This document shows positions 25,335 to 34,267 of a stretch of DNA of 64,000 nucleotides, piece by piece (position 1 is the first letter of the stretch; every line of letters starts with the position of its first letter). The DNA comes from Nitrospira_E sp052156535 (GTDB taxonomy: Bacteria > Nitrospirota > Nitrospiria > Nitrospirales > UBA8639), in contig NZ_JBQKUP010000034.1 in assembly GCF_052156535.1 (NCBI RefSeq), positions 124,001-188,000 on the forward strand, given 5' to 3'. The notes under the pieces were generated by a model. That model made no database searches. It worked only from the letters and a program-made list of their open reading frames with translations, and was not told the origin of the DNA. The position numbers and the translations under genes were made by a program.

Positions 25335-26585
25335 TTATGAGGCTAAGGATTGAATTTTTTGAGAAATTTCTTTTAGCTTCACGGATTCCTGGGCTTTGGT
25401 CGTCATGTTCCGGATGATGGCCGTTTCTGAGCGGGCTTCATCGTCCCCGAGAATAATGGCATAACCGGCTCCAAGTTTATCCGCGGATCGAAGGAGGGAT
25501 TTTAAATTGACACTTTTATAGTCTGTGTCTGCCCGTATACCTAGCTCTCTCAGTTTATTGAGAAGATTAAAAGCTATAGGTTTGGCTTCCTCTCCAAATC
25601 CGGCCACAAAAAATAAAGGAATTTTTGGGGAGGCTATTTGTTCAGGAAGAAGGAGAGCCACTCTTTCCAGTCCAACAGCAAATCCAATAGCAGGGGTGGA
25701 CGGACCTTGGAGTAAGGCGACCAATCCGTCATAGCGGCCTCCAGCCCCAATGGTGCTCTGAGCCCCTAAGTGTGGAGAAGTGATTTCAAAGGTCGTGCGG
25801 GAGTAATAATCCAGGCCTCTCACCAAACGGTAGTTCAAGGAATACGGGATGTCTATGGACGTGAGTCCATCAAGAACGCTTTGAAAATGAGCGGCCGATT
25901 CGGGGGAGAGATGGTCGAAAAGAGTTGGAGCGTCCTTTGTTGCTTCCTGACAAATCGGGACCTTACAGTCGAGAATCCGTAAGGGATTCGTCGTGTACCG
26001 ACGCTGGCAGTTACCGCAAATCATTTCCAATCTAGAAGAAATGAACTGTTTGAGTTCTCGAATATAGTTTTCACGATCTTGAGTATTGCCAATTGAATTC
26101 ATTTGCAAAGTGAGATCTTTAAGTCCCAACGAACAAAAAAACCTCCATAAAAGGGCAATCACTTCGACATCCATGAAGGGATCTTCGGTCCCGAAAGCTT
26201 CAACCCCAAATTGATGAAATTGCCGGTATCGACCTGCTTGTGGTCGTTCATGACGGAACATCGGGCCAAGATAATACAGTTTTCGTGTAGAGGGTGATTC
26301 CAGAAGATGATGCTCCAACACAGCTCGCACCACCCCGGCCGTACCCTCAGGACGTAACGTCAGAGAACTCCCATCTCGATCAGGAAAGGTATACATCTCT
26401 TTCTCTACAATATCGGTTTCTCCTCCAATACTCCTGGCATAGAGTTCAGTGGACTCGAATATCGGAATACGTATTTCAGAAAAACCGGATTGGGCAGCAA
26501 GGGTATGGGCCAATGTTTCCATATAGCGCCATTGCGGGGTTTGTTGAGGCAAAATGTCCTTAAGACCCTTAATGGAGCGTAACAC
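25335..26585 (-). CDS. hisS: Histidyl-tRNA synthetase
   Basis: A 416-residue class II synthetase. It shows the HisRS start LRSIKGLKDILPQQTPQWRY, motif 2 around GPMFRHERPQAGRYRQFHQ, the histidine-binding segments LVRGLDYYSRT and GAGGRYDGL, and motif 3 IGFAVGLERVALLL, followed by the C-terminal anticodon-binding domain. It charges tRNA-His in the cytoplasm. Length is normal. A 171-bp gap separates it from the DsrF-like gene, and it is divergent from rpmH. Confidence 0.96.
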   Translation of the reverse strand: MLRSIKGLKDILPQQTPQWRYMETLAHTLAAQSGFSEIRIPIFESTELYARSIGGETDIVEKEMYTFPDRDGSSLTLRPEGTAGVVRAVLEHHLLESPSTRKLYYLGPMFRHERPQAGRYRQFHQFGVEAFGTEDPFMDVEVIALLWRFFCSLGLKDLTLQMNSIGNTQDRENYIRELKQFISSRLEMICGNCQRRYTTNPLRILDCKVPICQEATKDAPTLFDHLSPESAAHFQSVLDGLTSIDIPYSLNYRLVRGLDYYSRTTFEITSPHLGAQSTIGAGGRYDGLVALLQGPSTPAIGFAVGLERVALLLPEQIASPKIPLFFVAGFGEEAKPIAFNLLNKLRELGIRADTDYKSVNLKSLLRSADKLGAGYAIILGDDEARSETAIIRNMTTKAQESVKLKEISQKIQSLAS

Positions 26586-26706
26586 GGTCAGCCTTATTCT
26601 GTTGACGAAAATATTGGGGAAAAGAGAATCCGACTATATCTTTCCGCCAGAATCCAGTCAACGAATCAATGGGTTGGTGTGTCAGTTTTGGAGTGAGAAA
26701 ATACGT

Positions 26707-26735
26707 TTGACTCTTGATCTTTCCCCCCATAAAAT
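26707..26735 (+). promoter_or_regulatory. Sigma-70-type promoter for rpmH
   Basis: TTGACT (26707-26712), a 17-bp spacer and TAAAAT (26730-26735) give five of six matches at each hexamer. The likely start falls near 26742, about 34 bp before the rpmH start. Confidence 0.55.
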
Positions 26736-26775
26736 GGCGTGTTCATAAGAAATTGGCTAAAAGGAGAACAATGCC

Positions 26776-26922
26776 GTGTCAATGACCTATCGACAGCCCT
26801 CTAATTTAAAAAGAAAACGAGATCATGGATTTAGAAAGCGCATGAGCACTAAGAATGGGAGAAAGGTCCTTGCCCGTCGACGAAAGAAGGGCAGGTACCG
26901 CTTGACGGTTTCCGATGAGTAA
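26776..26922 (+). CDS. rpmH: 50S ribosomal protein L34
   Basis: A very small basic protein with the L34 signature: QPSNLKRKRDHGFRKRMSTK, then GRKVLARRRKKGR. From the GTG at 26776 it has 48 residues, with AGGAG 9 bases upstream; from the ATG at 26782 it would have 46 and poorer spacing. L34 sits in the large ribosomal subunit. It opens the classical rpmH-rnpA-yidD-yidC cluster and its tail overlaps the likely original rnpA start (ATG at 26915). Confidence 0.93.
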   Translation: MSMTYRQPSNLKRKRDHGFRKRMSTKNGRKVLARRRKKGRYRLTVSDE

Positions 26923-26970
26923 GGGGAGGGCATCCCGTTTTTTTTAAAGAAAAAATACGAATATGATGGA

Positions 26971-27261
26971 GTGAAGGCCAATGGGTCTGTTGTGCGGAAC
27001 CCATTTTTTACCCTCCTTGTTAGTCGTGTACCCAATCATGATCCCTCTCGGATAGGAATCGTCGTCGGTCGACGAGTGGGCAAAGCCGTCACGAGAAATC
27101 GGCTGAAACGGATCTTTCGTGAACTCGTCAGAGAATCGCAATCTGGAATGGCCGGTGGTTTTCATTGCATCGTGTACCCAAAAATCATGGTTTTGGGTGT
27201 GAAATATCAGAGGGTTGGGGAAACTTGGAAGAGCACATTAGCCAAAGTCGGTCTTCTTTAA
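26971..27261 (+). CDS. rnpA: Ribonuclease P protein component
   Basis: The core of RnpA is clear: NPFFTLLVSR, then RIGIVVGRRVGKAV and the RNA-binding RNRLKRIFRELVRE. The intact frame can start only at GTG 26971 (96 residues), which omits most of the first helix. The missing part, SRFFLKKKYEYDGVKANG, is encoded just upstream but one base out of frame from a good ATG at 26915 that overlaps the rpmH stop; the two frames meet at a T8 run (26938-26945). The protein assists the catalytic RNA in tRNA 5' maturation and is normally essential. Confidence 0.88.
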   Translation: MKANGSVVRNPFFTLLVSRVPNHDPSRIGIVVGRRVGKAVTRNRLKRIFRELVRESQSGMAGGFHCIVYPKIMVLGVKYQRVGETWKSTLAKVGLL

Positions 27262-27270
27262 TTATACAAA

Positions 27271-27483
27271 ATGATAGCCTCGGTTTTGAAAAAAATTATT
27301 GCAGTCTACCAATATGGAATTTCCCCGTTTATAGGAACCTGTTGCCGTTTTGAACCGACATGTTCTCATTATGGCCTTGAGGCTATCCATAAACATGGCG
27401 CGATGAAAGGTGTGGTCTTAATGGCTGGTCGAATTCTCAAGTGTCATCCATTCCATCCTGGGGGGCTGGATCCGGTTCCCTGA
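27271..27483 (+). CDS. yidD: Membrane protein insertion efficiency factor YidD
   Basis: A 70-residue protein with the family pattern ISPFIGTCCRFEPTCSHYGL (three conserved cysteines), then AIHKHGAMKG and the terminal RILKCHPFHPGGLDPVP. An amphipathic N-terminal helix (MIASVLKKIIAVYQYG) should hold it at the inner membrane, where the family helps YidC and Sec insert proteins. It lies 9 bp after rnpA and before yidC, as in most bacteria. Confidence 0.95.
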   Translation: MIASVLKKIIAVYQYGISPFIGTCCRFEPTCSHYGLEAIHKHGAMKGVVLMAGRILKCHPFHPGGLDPVP

Positions 27484-27552
27484 ACACTGAATATTTTGCC
27501 TCCGTTTGATTGTTAATTACCACCAGCTTTATGGGACTCACGAGTTAGAAAA

Positions 27553-29289
27553 ATGGAAAAGCGTGTAGTCCTTTTCCTTGTTCTTTCCTTAGGGATTATC
27601 TTTGGGTATGACCTGCTCCTGAAGGAGTTGGGATATTCTCCATTCTCTACCAGTCCGATCATCGATCAAGAGCTGACAACCAGTTTGCCGAAAAATGGGG
27701 CGGATGCTGAGACCACCACCTCTTTATCTGAATCCCCTTCAATATCCTCCTCTATTCCTTCTGCTGAGCCATTACTTACTGAAGAGATCGTGGTTGTTGA
27801 AACCCCGCTTTTTCGAGCTGATATTTCCGGCCAAGGAGGAGTCATCACCTCCTGGGAGCTAAAAGAATATCTTACTCAAACAGAGGAGAATGTTCCCGTC
27901 CAATTGGTATATCCAAATGGACAGTTTCCCGAGCCACTCACGGTGCAGATCAAGGGAAACGACGAGGAAACTCGGCGTCTTCGTCAAGGGAACTTTCAGA
28001 TCCAAAAGGATTTTAACGAATTAGATGCATTGCATCCCACCGGTAAAGTGCTTTTAACCCATTCGTCTTCTGAATCCGATTTGTGGCTCCAAAAGGAACT
28101 CACATTTCATTACGATTCCTATGTGGTGGATATCATTATTCGCACCAGGGGGATTTCAGGTGACATCGATGTGCTTTTGGGCACCAATTTTGGTGTGGTG
28201 GAATGGGGTCAGGGATTCATTGGATTACTAGGATCTGCCTGGATGGTCGGGGATGAATTGGAAAAATTGTCCCCCGATGCAGATGCTCCGATCCTGCGAC
28301 GCGATGGTCCTGTCAGGTGGTTAGCCCTTCAGGATAAATATTTTATGAGTGTGTTTATCCCGGAAAATGCGAACGGCCTGTATTCTAAGCTTGAAACCGA
28401 AATGGTTGTCTCTGCTGGCATGTCTCTTCCGGGGGGATCTGGGGAACAAGTCCATAAGACAAAATTGTACGCTGGTCCCAAAAAATACGATGTCCTTAAG
28501 TCTTTCGGAATCGGGTTGGAAGATACCATTGATTTTGGATGGTTTATTTATGGCAGTTGGAGCATTGTGAAAGCCGTAGCGAAGCCGCTGTTTTCAGTTT
28601 TACGGTTCATCAATGACTATACCCATAACTATGGTGTGGCCATTATCTTACTGACCTTAGGGATTAAATTATTATTTGTTCCCTTGCAGTACAAAAGTTA
28701 TAAATCAATGCAAGGGATGCAAACCATCCAACCCAAGGTTCTGGCACTACAGGAGAAATTTAAAGATAACAAGGAAAAACTCAACCAGGAGCTGATGAAG
28801 CTCTATAAAGAGCATAAAGTGAATCCAGTTGGTGGATGCCTCCCCATGGTGTTGCAGATGCCGGTGTTTGTTGCCCTCTTTAATATTTTGTATATGACGA
28901 TTGATCTCCGCCAGGCCCCCTTTATGCTGTGGGTTACAGACCTTTCTGCCCAAGATCCGTATTATGTATTGCCTGTGCTGATGGGGATTTCGATGGTCGT
29001 CCAACAAAAAATCATGCCCACCACGATGGACCCCACTCAGGCGAAAATGATGATGATTCTTCCTGTTGGGTTGACCTTTTTGTTTGTCACCTTTCCCGCA
29101 GGTTTGGTGTTATATTGGGTCACCAATAATGTGCTGACCGTGACTCAGCAGTTTGTGACCGACAGGTATATATTAAAAAAACCGAAAGGTGGGTCTACGG
29201 ATCAATCTCCCAAAGGGAGCGAACCTGCTTTGGAAACCGGAAAAAAGAAACGTTCGTCATCTCCCTCGGGTTCTTCCTCTAAATCCTAA
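27553..29289 (+). CDS. yidC: Membrane protein insertase YidC
   Basis: A 578-residue YidC of the Gram-negative type. It has an N-terminal anchor (VVLFLVLSLGIIFGYDLLL), a large periplasmic beta domain (about residues 70-340), and then the conserved five-helix insertase core with the cytoplasmic hairpin LQEKFKDNKEKLNQELMKLY, VNPVGGCLPMVLQMPVFVAL and the late helices. It inserts small membrane proteins alone or with SecYEG. The C-terminal tail is basic and serine-rich, a usual ribosome contact. Confidence 0.97.
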   Translation: MEKRVVLFLVLSLGIIFGYDLLLKELGYSPFSTSPIIDQELTTSLPKNGADAETTTSLSESPSISSSIPSAEPLLTEEIVVVETPLFRADISGQGGVITSWELKEYLTQTEENVPVQLVYPNGQFPEPLTVQIKGNDEETRRLRQGNFQIQKDFNELDALHPTGKVLLTHSSSESDLWLQKELTFHYDSYVVDIIIRTRGISGDIDVLLGTNFGVVEWGQGFIGLLGSAWMVGDELEKLSPDADAPILRRDGPVRWLALQDKYFMSVFIPENANGLYSKLETEMVVSAGMSLPGGSGEQVHKTKLYAGPKKYDVLKSFGIGLEDTIDFGWFIYGSWSIVKAVAKPLFSVLRFINDYTHNYGVAIILLTLGIKLLFVPLQYKSYKSMQGMQTIQPKVLALQEKFKDNKEKLNQELMKLYKEHKVNPVGGCLPMVLQMPVFVALFNILYMTIDLRQAPFMLWVTDLSAQDPYYVLPVLMGISMVVQQKIMPTTMDPTQAKMMMILPVGLTFLFVTFPAGLVLYWVTNNVLTVTQQFVTDRYILKKPKGGSTDQSPKGSEPALETGKKKRSSSPSGSSSKS

Positions 29290-29309
29290 TCCTGCCTCGG
29301 TCTAAGCTT

Positions 29310-30764
29310 ATGGGCTCTTTAGACGACACCATCTGTGCCGTAGCCACCCCCATGGGCGAAGGGGGAGTGGGGATCGTTCGAGTCAGTGGAACTCACGCCC
29401 TTCCTGTTGCCTCAAGTATTCTTCGATTACGTTCGGGTAAACCTCTTGAACAGATCAAGCCCTACCAGTTGTACCTGGGTCAATTTGTTTGGAACCCTCG
29501 TCAACATGGAGAAATTGTAGGAAATGAGATTCCCTCGGCATTGGATGAGGTCCTGGTAGTCACGATGCGGGCCCCACGATCCTATACGGGAGAAGATGTC
29601 GTTGAAGTGCATGCCCATGGAGGACCGGTCATTGTGAATGCCATTTGCGAAGCCTTAACGCAGGCTGGCGCCAGATTGGCTGAACCCGGGGAGTTTACGA
29701 AACGGAGTTTTTTGAATGGGCGGATGGATTTAACACAAGCGGAAGGGGTCTTAGATACCATACGCGCCAATTCTCTTCAGAGTTTAAGAATGGCCCAGGA
29801 GCACCTACAGGGGCGGCTATCTATGGTCATCCAACATCAACGGGACCGTCTCGTGAAACTTGTTGCCCACTTGGAAGCCGGAATGGATTTTGTGGATGAT
29901 GATATCCAGTTTATTGACCAGAGCGAGCTCAAACATACTACACAGGAGGTCTTGCGAGAAATCTTCCAACTATTGGAGTCCGCCGAAGAGGGCCGAATGA
30001 TTCGAGACGGCATTCGCACTGTCATTATTGGGCGACCTAATGTAGGAAAGTCCAGTTTGTTAAATGGCATACTGGGAACCAATCGAGCTATTGTATCTCA
30101 TATTCCTGGGACCACGCGTGATGTTCTCGAAGAGGCTATCATGGTGGAAGGAGTCATGATACGGCTCTTTGATACTGCCGGTTTACGAGATACGACGGAT
30201 GAATTGGAAAATGAAGGAATGAATCGCGCCACTCAGGCTATTGAAGAAGCTGACGTGTTGATTATGGCATTTGATCGAAGCTCAAAACTTAATGAAAAAG
30301 ACTTATTTTTTATTGAAAAATATCATGAAAAATCCTGTGTAATGGTGCTCAATAAAATCGATTTACCGGCCAAATTTTCTCAGGAAGAGCTGCAGGGTAT
30401 TGTCAGCCAACCTAGAAAAATTTCTGAAAATCGTTCTGTGGGAGAGAAAAGGTATGTCGAAGTCTCTGCATTACGCGGTGAGGGTCTTGATAATTTGAAA
30501 AAAGCCATCAAAAGCCTGGCTGTTGGTCGCCAATATGAGGCCGGTGATTCAGTGCTCGTCTCACGCCTGAGACAAAAGACCCTACTTCAGAATGCGGGAG
30601 AGGCCTTGAAAAACGCTTTATTGGCCATAGATGATGGACTTTCAGCCGAATGTGTTGCATTAGAATTACGGATGGCACTGAATTCTCTTGGAGAAATTGT
30701 CGGTGCAATCACGAATGAGGATATTTTGGATCAAATTTTTCGAGAGTTTTGCATTGGGAAGTAA
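29310..30764 (+). CDS. mnmE: tRNA modification GTPase MnmE
   Basis: A 484-residue protein. The N-terminal tetrahydrofolate-binding domain starts DTICAVATPMGEGGVGIVRV. The inserted G domain shows GRPNVGKSSLLN, G3 DTAGLRDT and G4 NKID. The final residues FCIGK include the conserved C-terminal cysteine. With MnmG it builds the 5-carboxymethylaminomethyl group on wobble uridine 34 of several tRNAs. It lies 20 bp after yidC and 45 bp before mnmG. Confidence 0.97.
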   Translation: MGSLDDTICAVATPMGEGGVGIVRVSGTHALPVASSILRLRSGKPLEQIKPYQLYLGQFVWNPRQHGEIVGNEIPSALDEVLVVTMRAPRSYTGEDVVEVHAHGGPVIVNAICEALTQAGARLAEPGEFTKRSFLNGRMDLTQAEGVLDTIRANSLQSLRMAQEHLQGRLSMVIQHQRDRLVKLVAHLEAGMDFVDDDIQFIDQSELKHTTQEVLREIFQLLESAEEGRMIRDGIRTVIIGRPNVGKSSLLNGILGTNRAIVSHIPGTTRDVLEEAIMVEGVMIRLFDTAGLRDTTDELENEGMNRATQAIEEADVLIMAFDRSSKLNEKDLFFIEKYHEKSCVMVLNKIDLPAKFSQEELQGIVSQPRKISENRSVGEKRYVEVSALRGEGLDNLKKAIKSLAVGRQYEAGDSVLVSRLRQKTLLQNAGEALKNALLAIDDGLSAECVALELRMALNSLGEIVGAITNEDILDQIFREFCIGK

Positions 30765-30809
30765 AAGCCATCCCTGGAAAATTGTTCATAAAAATACGGA
30801 TTAAAAACA

Positions 30810-32672
30810 ATGAGTATGGAATGTGACATCGTTGTCGTCGGAGGAGGTCATGCCGGGTGTGAGGCTGCCCTTGCGGCCGCGAGGATGGGGTGTAGGGTGG
30901 TGATGCTAACCATTGATTCCAAAAAAATCGCCACGATGCCATGTAATCCTGCTGTAGGAGGGATTGGGAAGGGCCATCTCGTCAAGGAAATCGATGCTCT
31001 AGGTGGAGAAATTGGATGGAATACCGACCAATCCGGCATTCAATTCCGTGTGCTCAATATGCGGAAAGGACCGGCCGTGCGTGCCACGCGAGTCCAATGT
31101 GACAAACAGCTTTACGCCAATCGAATGCAGGAGACGGTAAGCAGGCAGGATAATTTATCAATTATTCAAGGCACAGTTAATCGGATTCTGACACAGGGCG
31201 GGGCGGTCAATGGTGTCATGACCAATAGCGGCGAAACTATTTTCACGAAAGCGGTTGTCCTGACATCGGGGACCTTTTTAAAAGGTCTTATGCATATTGG
31301 ATTGAATCATCTTCCCGGCGGGCGAGCCGGTGAGCCCTCTGCAGAGAATCTATCGGATTGCATGAGAGATTTTGGATTTGAAATTGGACGATTAAAAACA
31401 GGAACCCCTCCGAGGATAGATAGAGATTCTATTGATTTCAGCGCCATGATTCCACAGCCTGGGGATTCGGTCCCTCGACCATTTTCTATTCGAACTACTC
31501 ACATTCCCAACCCACAAATTCACTGCCATATTACCTATACGAATGATGAAACTCATGGAATTATAAGGGCAAATCTTGATAGATCTCCGATGTACTGCGG
31601 AATCATTGAGTCAACAGGGCCGCGGTATTGCCCCTCAATTGAAGATAAAGTGGTCCGGTTTTCTGACAAAAACAGACATCAGATTTTCATGGAACCTGAA
31701 ACCCTTGAATCACGCTCATTTTACCCCAATGGGATTTCGACCAGCTTGCCGGTGGATGTACAGCAGGCCTTTGTTCGGACGATACCGGGTCTTGAACAGG
31801 CAGTTTTTCTTAGGCCAGGCTATGCGATTGAATATGACTACTTCCCGCCACGACAACTTTTTGAAACCTTAGAAACGAAACTTGTCAAAGGACTCTTTCA
31901 TGCCGGACAGATAAATGGGACATCTGGCTATGAAGAAGCTGCCGCACAGGGAATTATGGCGGGGATTAACGCTGCTCTTCAGGTGAAAGGTGAGAGCCCG
32001 CTTATTTTAGATAGGTCACAGGCCTATATTGGTGTTTTAATTGATGATTTAATCACAAAAGATGCACGTGAACCCTATAGAATGTTTACCTCAAGAGCTG
32101 AGTATCGTTTACTTCTCAGAGAGGATAATGCTGACTTCCGTTTGACCGAACACGGATATCGTATCGGGCTTGTATCTGAGAGAACATTTAATACCTTTCA
32201 GGAAAAAAAGGGAAAGATCGACCGGGAAATACAGAGACTTCATTCCACTGCTCCAAGATCATCAGGTCTGGGCCTTGATGATATGATTCCAATGGAAAGC
32301 TTTGCCCCCAATTCGTCGCTTGCCCAACTTCTTCGAAGGCCTGAAGTTTCATATCATCATTTGGCTCAATTTTTAAATGGAACAAAAGAGGATAATCCTG
32401 ACGTGGTCGAGGCCATTGAAATAACCATCAAGTATGAGGGATACATTAAGCGCCAGGAACAACTAATTGGGCAATTTAAAAAGCTTGAGCATCGTCAAGT
32501 GCCAGATAACTTTAATTATGATGATATCAAAGGGTTTTCACATGAAGTTGTTGAAAAACTAAAGAAAGTGCGCCCTTCATCCATCGGGCAGGCCTCACGA
32601 ATTTCTGGAATGACCCCTGCCGCCATTTCACTTCTTCTTGTTGCCGTGGAAAAACATAAAAAGGCCAGCTAG
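30810..32672 (+). CDS. mnmG: tRNA uridine 5-carboxymethylaminomethyl modification enzyme MnmG
   Basis: A 620-residue FAD enzyme. The dinucleotide-binding start is VVVGGGHAGCEAALAAARMG. The family signatures PCNPAVGGIGKGHLVKEID and LKTGTPPRI follow, with GQINGTSGYEEAAAQGIMAG farther on. A helical C-terminal domain (KYEGYIKRQEQ) contacts MnmE. It acts with MnmE on wobble U34. Length is normal. Confidence 0.97.
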   Translation: MSMECDIVVVGGGHAGCEAALAAARMGCRVVMLTIDSKKIATMPCNPAVGGIGKGHLVKEIDALGGEIGWNTDQSGIQFRVLNMRKGPAVRATRVQCDKQLYANRMQETVSRQDNLSIIQGTVNRILTQGGAVNGVMTNSGETIFTKAVVLTSGTFLKGLMHIGLNHLPGGRAGEPSAENLSDCMRDFGFEIGRLKTGTPPRIDRDSIDFSAMIPQPGDSVPRPFSIRTTHIPNPQIHCHITYTNDETHGIIRANLDRSPMYCGIIESTGPRYCPSIEDKVVRFSDKNRHQIFMEPETLESRSFYPNGISTSLPVDVQQAFVRTIPGLEQAVFLRPGYAIEYDYFPPRQLFETLETKLVKGLFHAGQINGTSGYEEAAAQGIMAGINAALQVKGESPLILDRSQAYIGVLIDDLITKDAREPYRMFTSRAEYRLLLREDNADFRLTEHGYRIGLVSERTFNTFQEKKGKIDREIQRLHSTAPRSSGLGLDDMIPMESFAPNSSLAQLLRRPEVSYHHLAQFLNGTKEDNPDVVEAIEITIKYEGYIKRQEQLIGQFKKLEHRQVPDNFNYDDIKGFSHEVVEKLKKVRPSSIGQASRISGMTPAAISLLLVAVEKHKKAS

Positions 32673-32761
32673 TTCTATTGCCTTCTTGAGCCAAATTCTG
32701 GCTTTATTTCTTCAGGTATCCAATTTAAAAAGCCCAATGGAAATTCTTTATTTTATTTTCC

Positions 32762-33451
32762 ATGAAAAATGAGATGTTCCACGTGGAACAAAGCGATCAA
32801 TCTTTTAATTTTCTAGATCATTTCATGCAGGGGGCTCATAAACTTGGGCTTTCCTTCTCTGAGGAAATACTTTGTAAATTTGGTCTGTATTACGATGAAT
32901 TGCGTCGCTGGGACCGTTCAATTAATCTGACCGGTCTTTGCACAGACAGCGAGCGGACCGTTTTGCTATTTGTCGATTCGTTGGCGGGACATTTGGCGCT
33001 TGGCAGTAATCCAGGTGTCAGGATTGTTGATATTGGAACAGGTGGTGGTTTTCCGGGCATACCACTTAAGTTGGCTTTGCCTGCTCTTGATGTTGTATTA
33101 ATGGAACCAAGATCCAATAAGACAGCCTTCCTACATAATATTATTGGGAAGCTTGATTTGCCAAAAATTTCTGTTGTCCAATGTCGGTTGGAAGACTTTG
33201 ATTCTATGGCGGTGCATGAAGAAAAATGTGATGTCGCCATTTGTAAGGGTGTTAATGTAGACCACATCCTGCCGAATCTTGACCGTATTTTGAAAAAAAA
33301 TGGAAAACTAGTTGTATTCCGATCGAAAAATATTGACAATCATTCTCGACTCAATGGGATGGTAGTTCTTGAAGAATTATCCTATGATTTACCATTTGGG
33401 TATGGAAGTCGTGTCTTGTCGGTTTTGAAATTTGAATCATACGTAGGCTAA
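32762..33451 (+). CDS. rsmG: 16S rRNA (guanine-527 N7) methyltransferase RsmG
   Basis: A 229-residue class I SAM-dependent methyltransferase. The SAM-binding motif is VDIGTGGGFPGIPLKLALP, followed by EPRSNKTAFLHN. The N-terminal MFHVEQ codons are formed by a parS site, a pattern seen in many bacteria at this locus. Loss of this enzyme gives low-level streptomycin resistance in other species. It sits between mnmG and parA, the classical order near the origin. Confidence 0.95.
   Translation: MKNEMFHVEQSDQSFNFLDHFMQGAHKLGLSFSEEILCKFGLYYDELRRWDRSINLTGLCTDSERTVLLFVDSLAGHLALGSNPGVRIVDIGTGGGFPGIPLKLALPALDVVLMEPRSNKTAFLHNIIGKLDLPKISVVQCRLEDFDSMAVHEEKCDVAICKGVNVDHILPNLDRILKKNGKLVVFRSKNIDNHSRLNGMVVLEELSYDLPFGYGSRVLSVLKFESYVG
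32775..32790. promoter_or_regulatory. parS: parS centromere site 1, inside rsmG
   Basis: TGTTCCACGTGGAACA is a perfect 16-bp palindrome, differing from the common parS consensus (TGTTTCACGTGAAACA) at two symmetric positions. It lies in codons 5-10 of rsmG. ParB should load here and spread as a CTP-driven clamp. Confidence 0.9.
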
Positions 33452-33456
33452 TGCCA

Positions 33457-33472
33457 TGTTCCACGTGGAACG
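33457..33472. promoter_or_regulatory. parS: parS centromere site 2, upstream of parA
   Basis: TGTTCCACGTGGAACG matches site 1 at 15 of 16 positions and keeps a 14-bp palindromic core. It lies in the 45-bp gap before parA, so ParB bound here could also affect parAB expression. Confidence 0.85.
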
Positions 33473-33496
33473 ATTGCTAATGTTGTTTATTGGATT

Positions 33497-34267
33497 ATGT
33501 TGAAACAGACCATTGCTATTGCCAATCAGAAAGGCGGAGTTGGAAAAACCACGACGTCTATCAACCTTGGCGCGGCTTTGGCTTTATCTGGAAAATCTGT
33601 TTTATTAATTGATTTGGACCCACAGGCCAATGCGACTAGTGGATTATCAATTGAACCTCAGGGCGCGACTATTTATGAATGTTTGATGGATAGGCGATTA
33701 GTTGAAAGCGTAATTTTACCTACTAATATAAACGGATTTAGTGTGGTGGCCTCAAAGGGCGATTTGGTCGGGGCGGAAATCGAACTGTCCAATCTCCCGG
33801 ATCGTCAAACTATTTTGAAAAATGTGTTGGACGGAGTTGTGGATTTCGATTTTATTATCATTGATTGTCCACCCGCCTTCGGTCTCTTGACCATCAATGC
33901 TCTTGTTGCAGCCTCTGCCCTGATCATTCCCGTGCAATGTGAGTATTACGCAATGGAAGGATTGGGTCGTTTATTGGGAAATGTCGAAAGGATCCGGGAG
34001 TCATTTAATACGGAGCTAGCTATTCAAGGCATTGTGTTGACGATGTATGATTCAAGAATTAATCTTTCGCGGCAGGTGCAAGATGAAATTCGAGGATTTT
34101 TTGCAGATAAAGTCTTTCAGACTGTTATCCCAAGAAATGTGGCATTGGCTGAAGCCCCGAGCCATGGGAAGGCGGTTTTATCCTATAATGCCGCGTCTAG
34201 TGGAGCCAAGGCCTATCTTGACCTTGCTAAGGAGATTTTGAGGAATGGAAAAGAAAGCCTTAGGTAA
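33497..34267 (+). CDS. parA: Chromosome partitioning ATPase ParA (Soj)
   Basis: A 256-residue ParA. The deviant Walker A is KGGVGKTTT (12-20) with the signature lysine. LLIDLDPQANATSGL and FIIIDCPPAFGLLT carry the metal and Walker B residues. It binds DNA nonspecifically in the ATP state and moves ParB-parS complexes. No Shine-Dalgarno motif precedes the ATG; a 15-codon frame across parS ends over its start. It overlaps parB by 23 bases. Confidence 0.95.
   Translation: MLKQTIAIANQKGGVGKTTTSINLGAALALSGKSVLLIDLDPQANATSGLSIEPQGATIYECLMDRRLVESVILPTNINGFSVVASKGDLVGAEIELSNLPDRQTILKNVLDGVVDFDFIIIDCPPAFGLLTINALVAASALIIPVQCEYYAMEGLGRLLGNVERIRESFNTELAIQGIVLTMYDSRINLSRQVQDEIRGFFADKVFQTVIPRNVALAEAPSHGKAVLSYNAASSGAKAYLDLAKEILRNGKESLR

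Noticed and set aside
26602..26640. TTGACG and TATATC upstream of rpmH as a promoter
   Set aside because: The spacer is 27 bp; the pair at 26707-26735 with a 17-bp spacer is far better.
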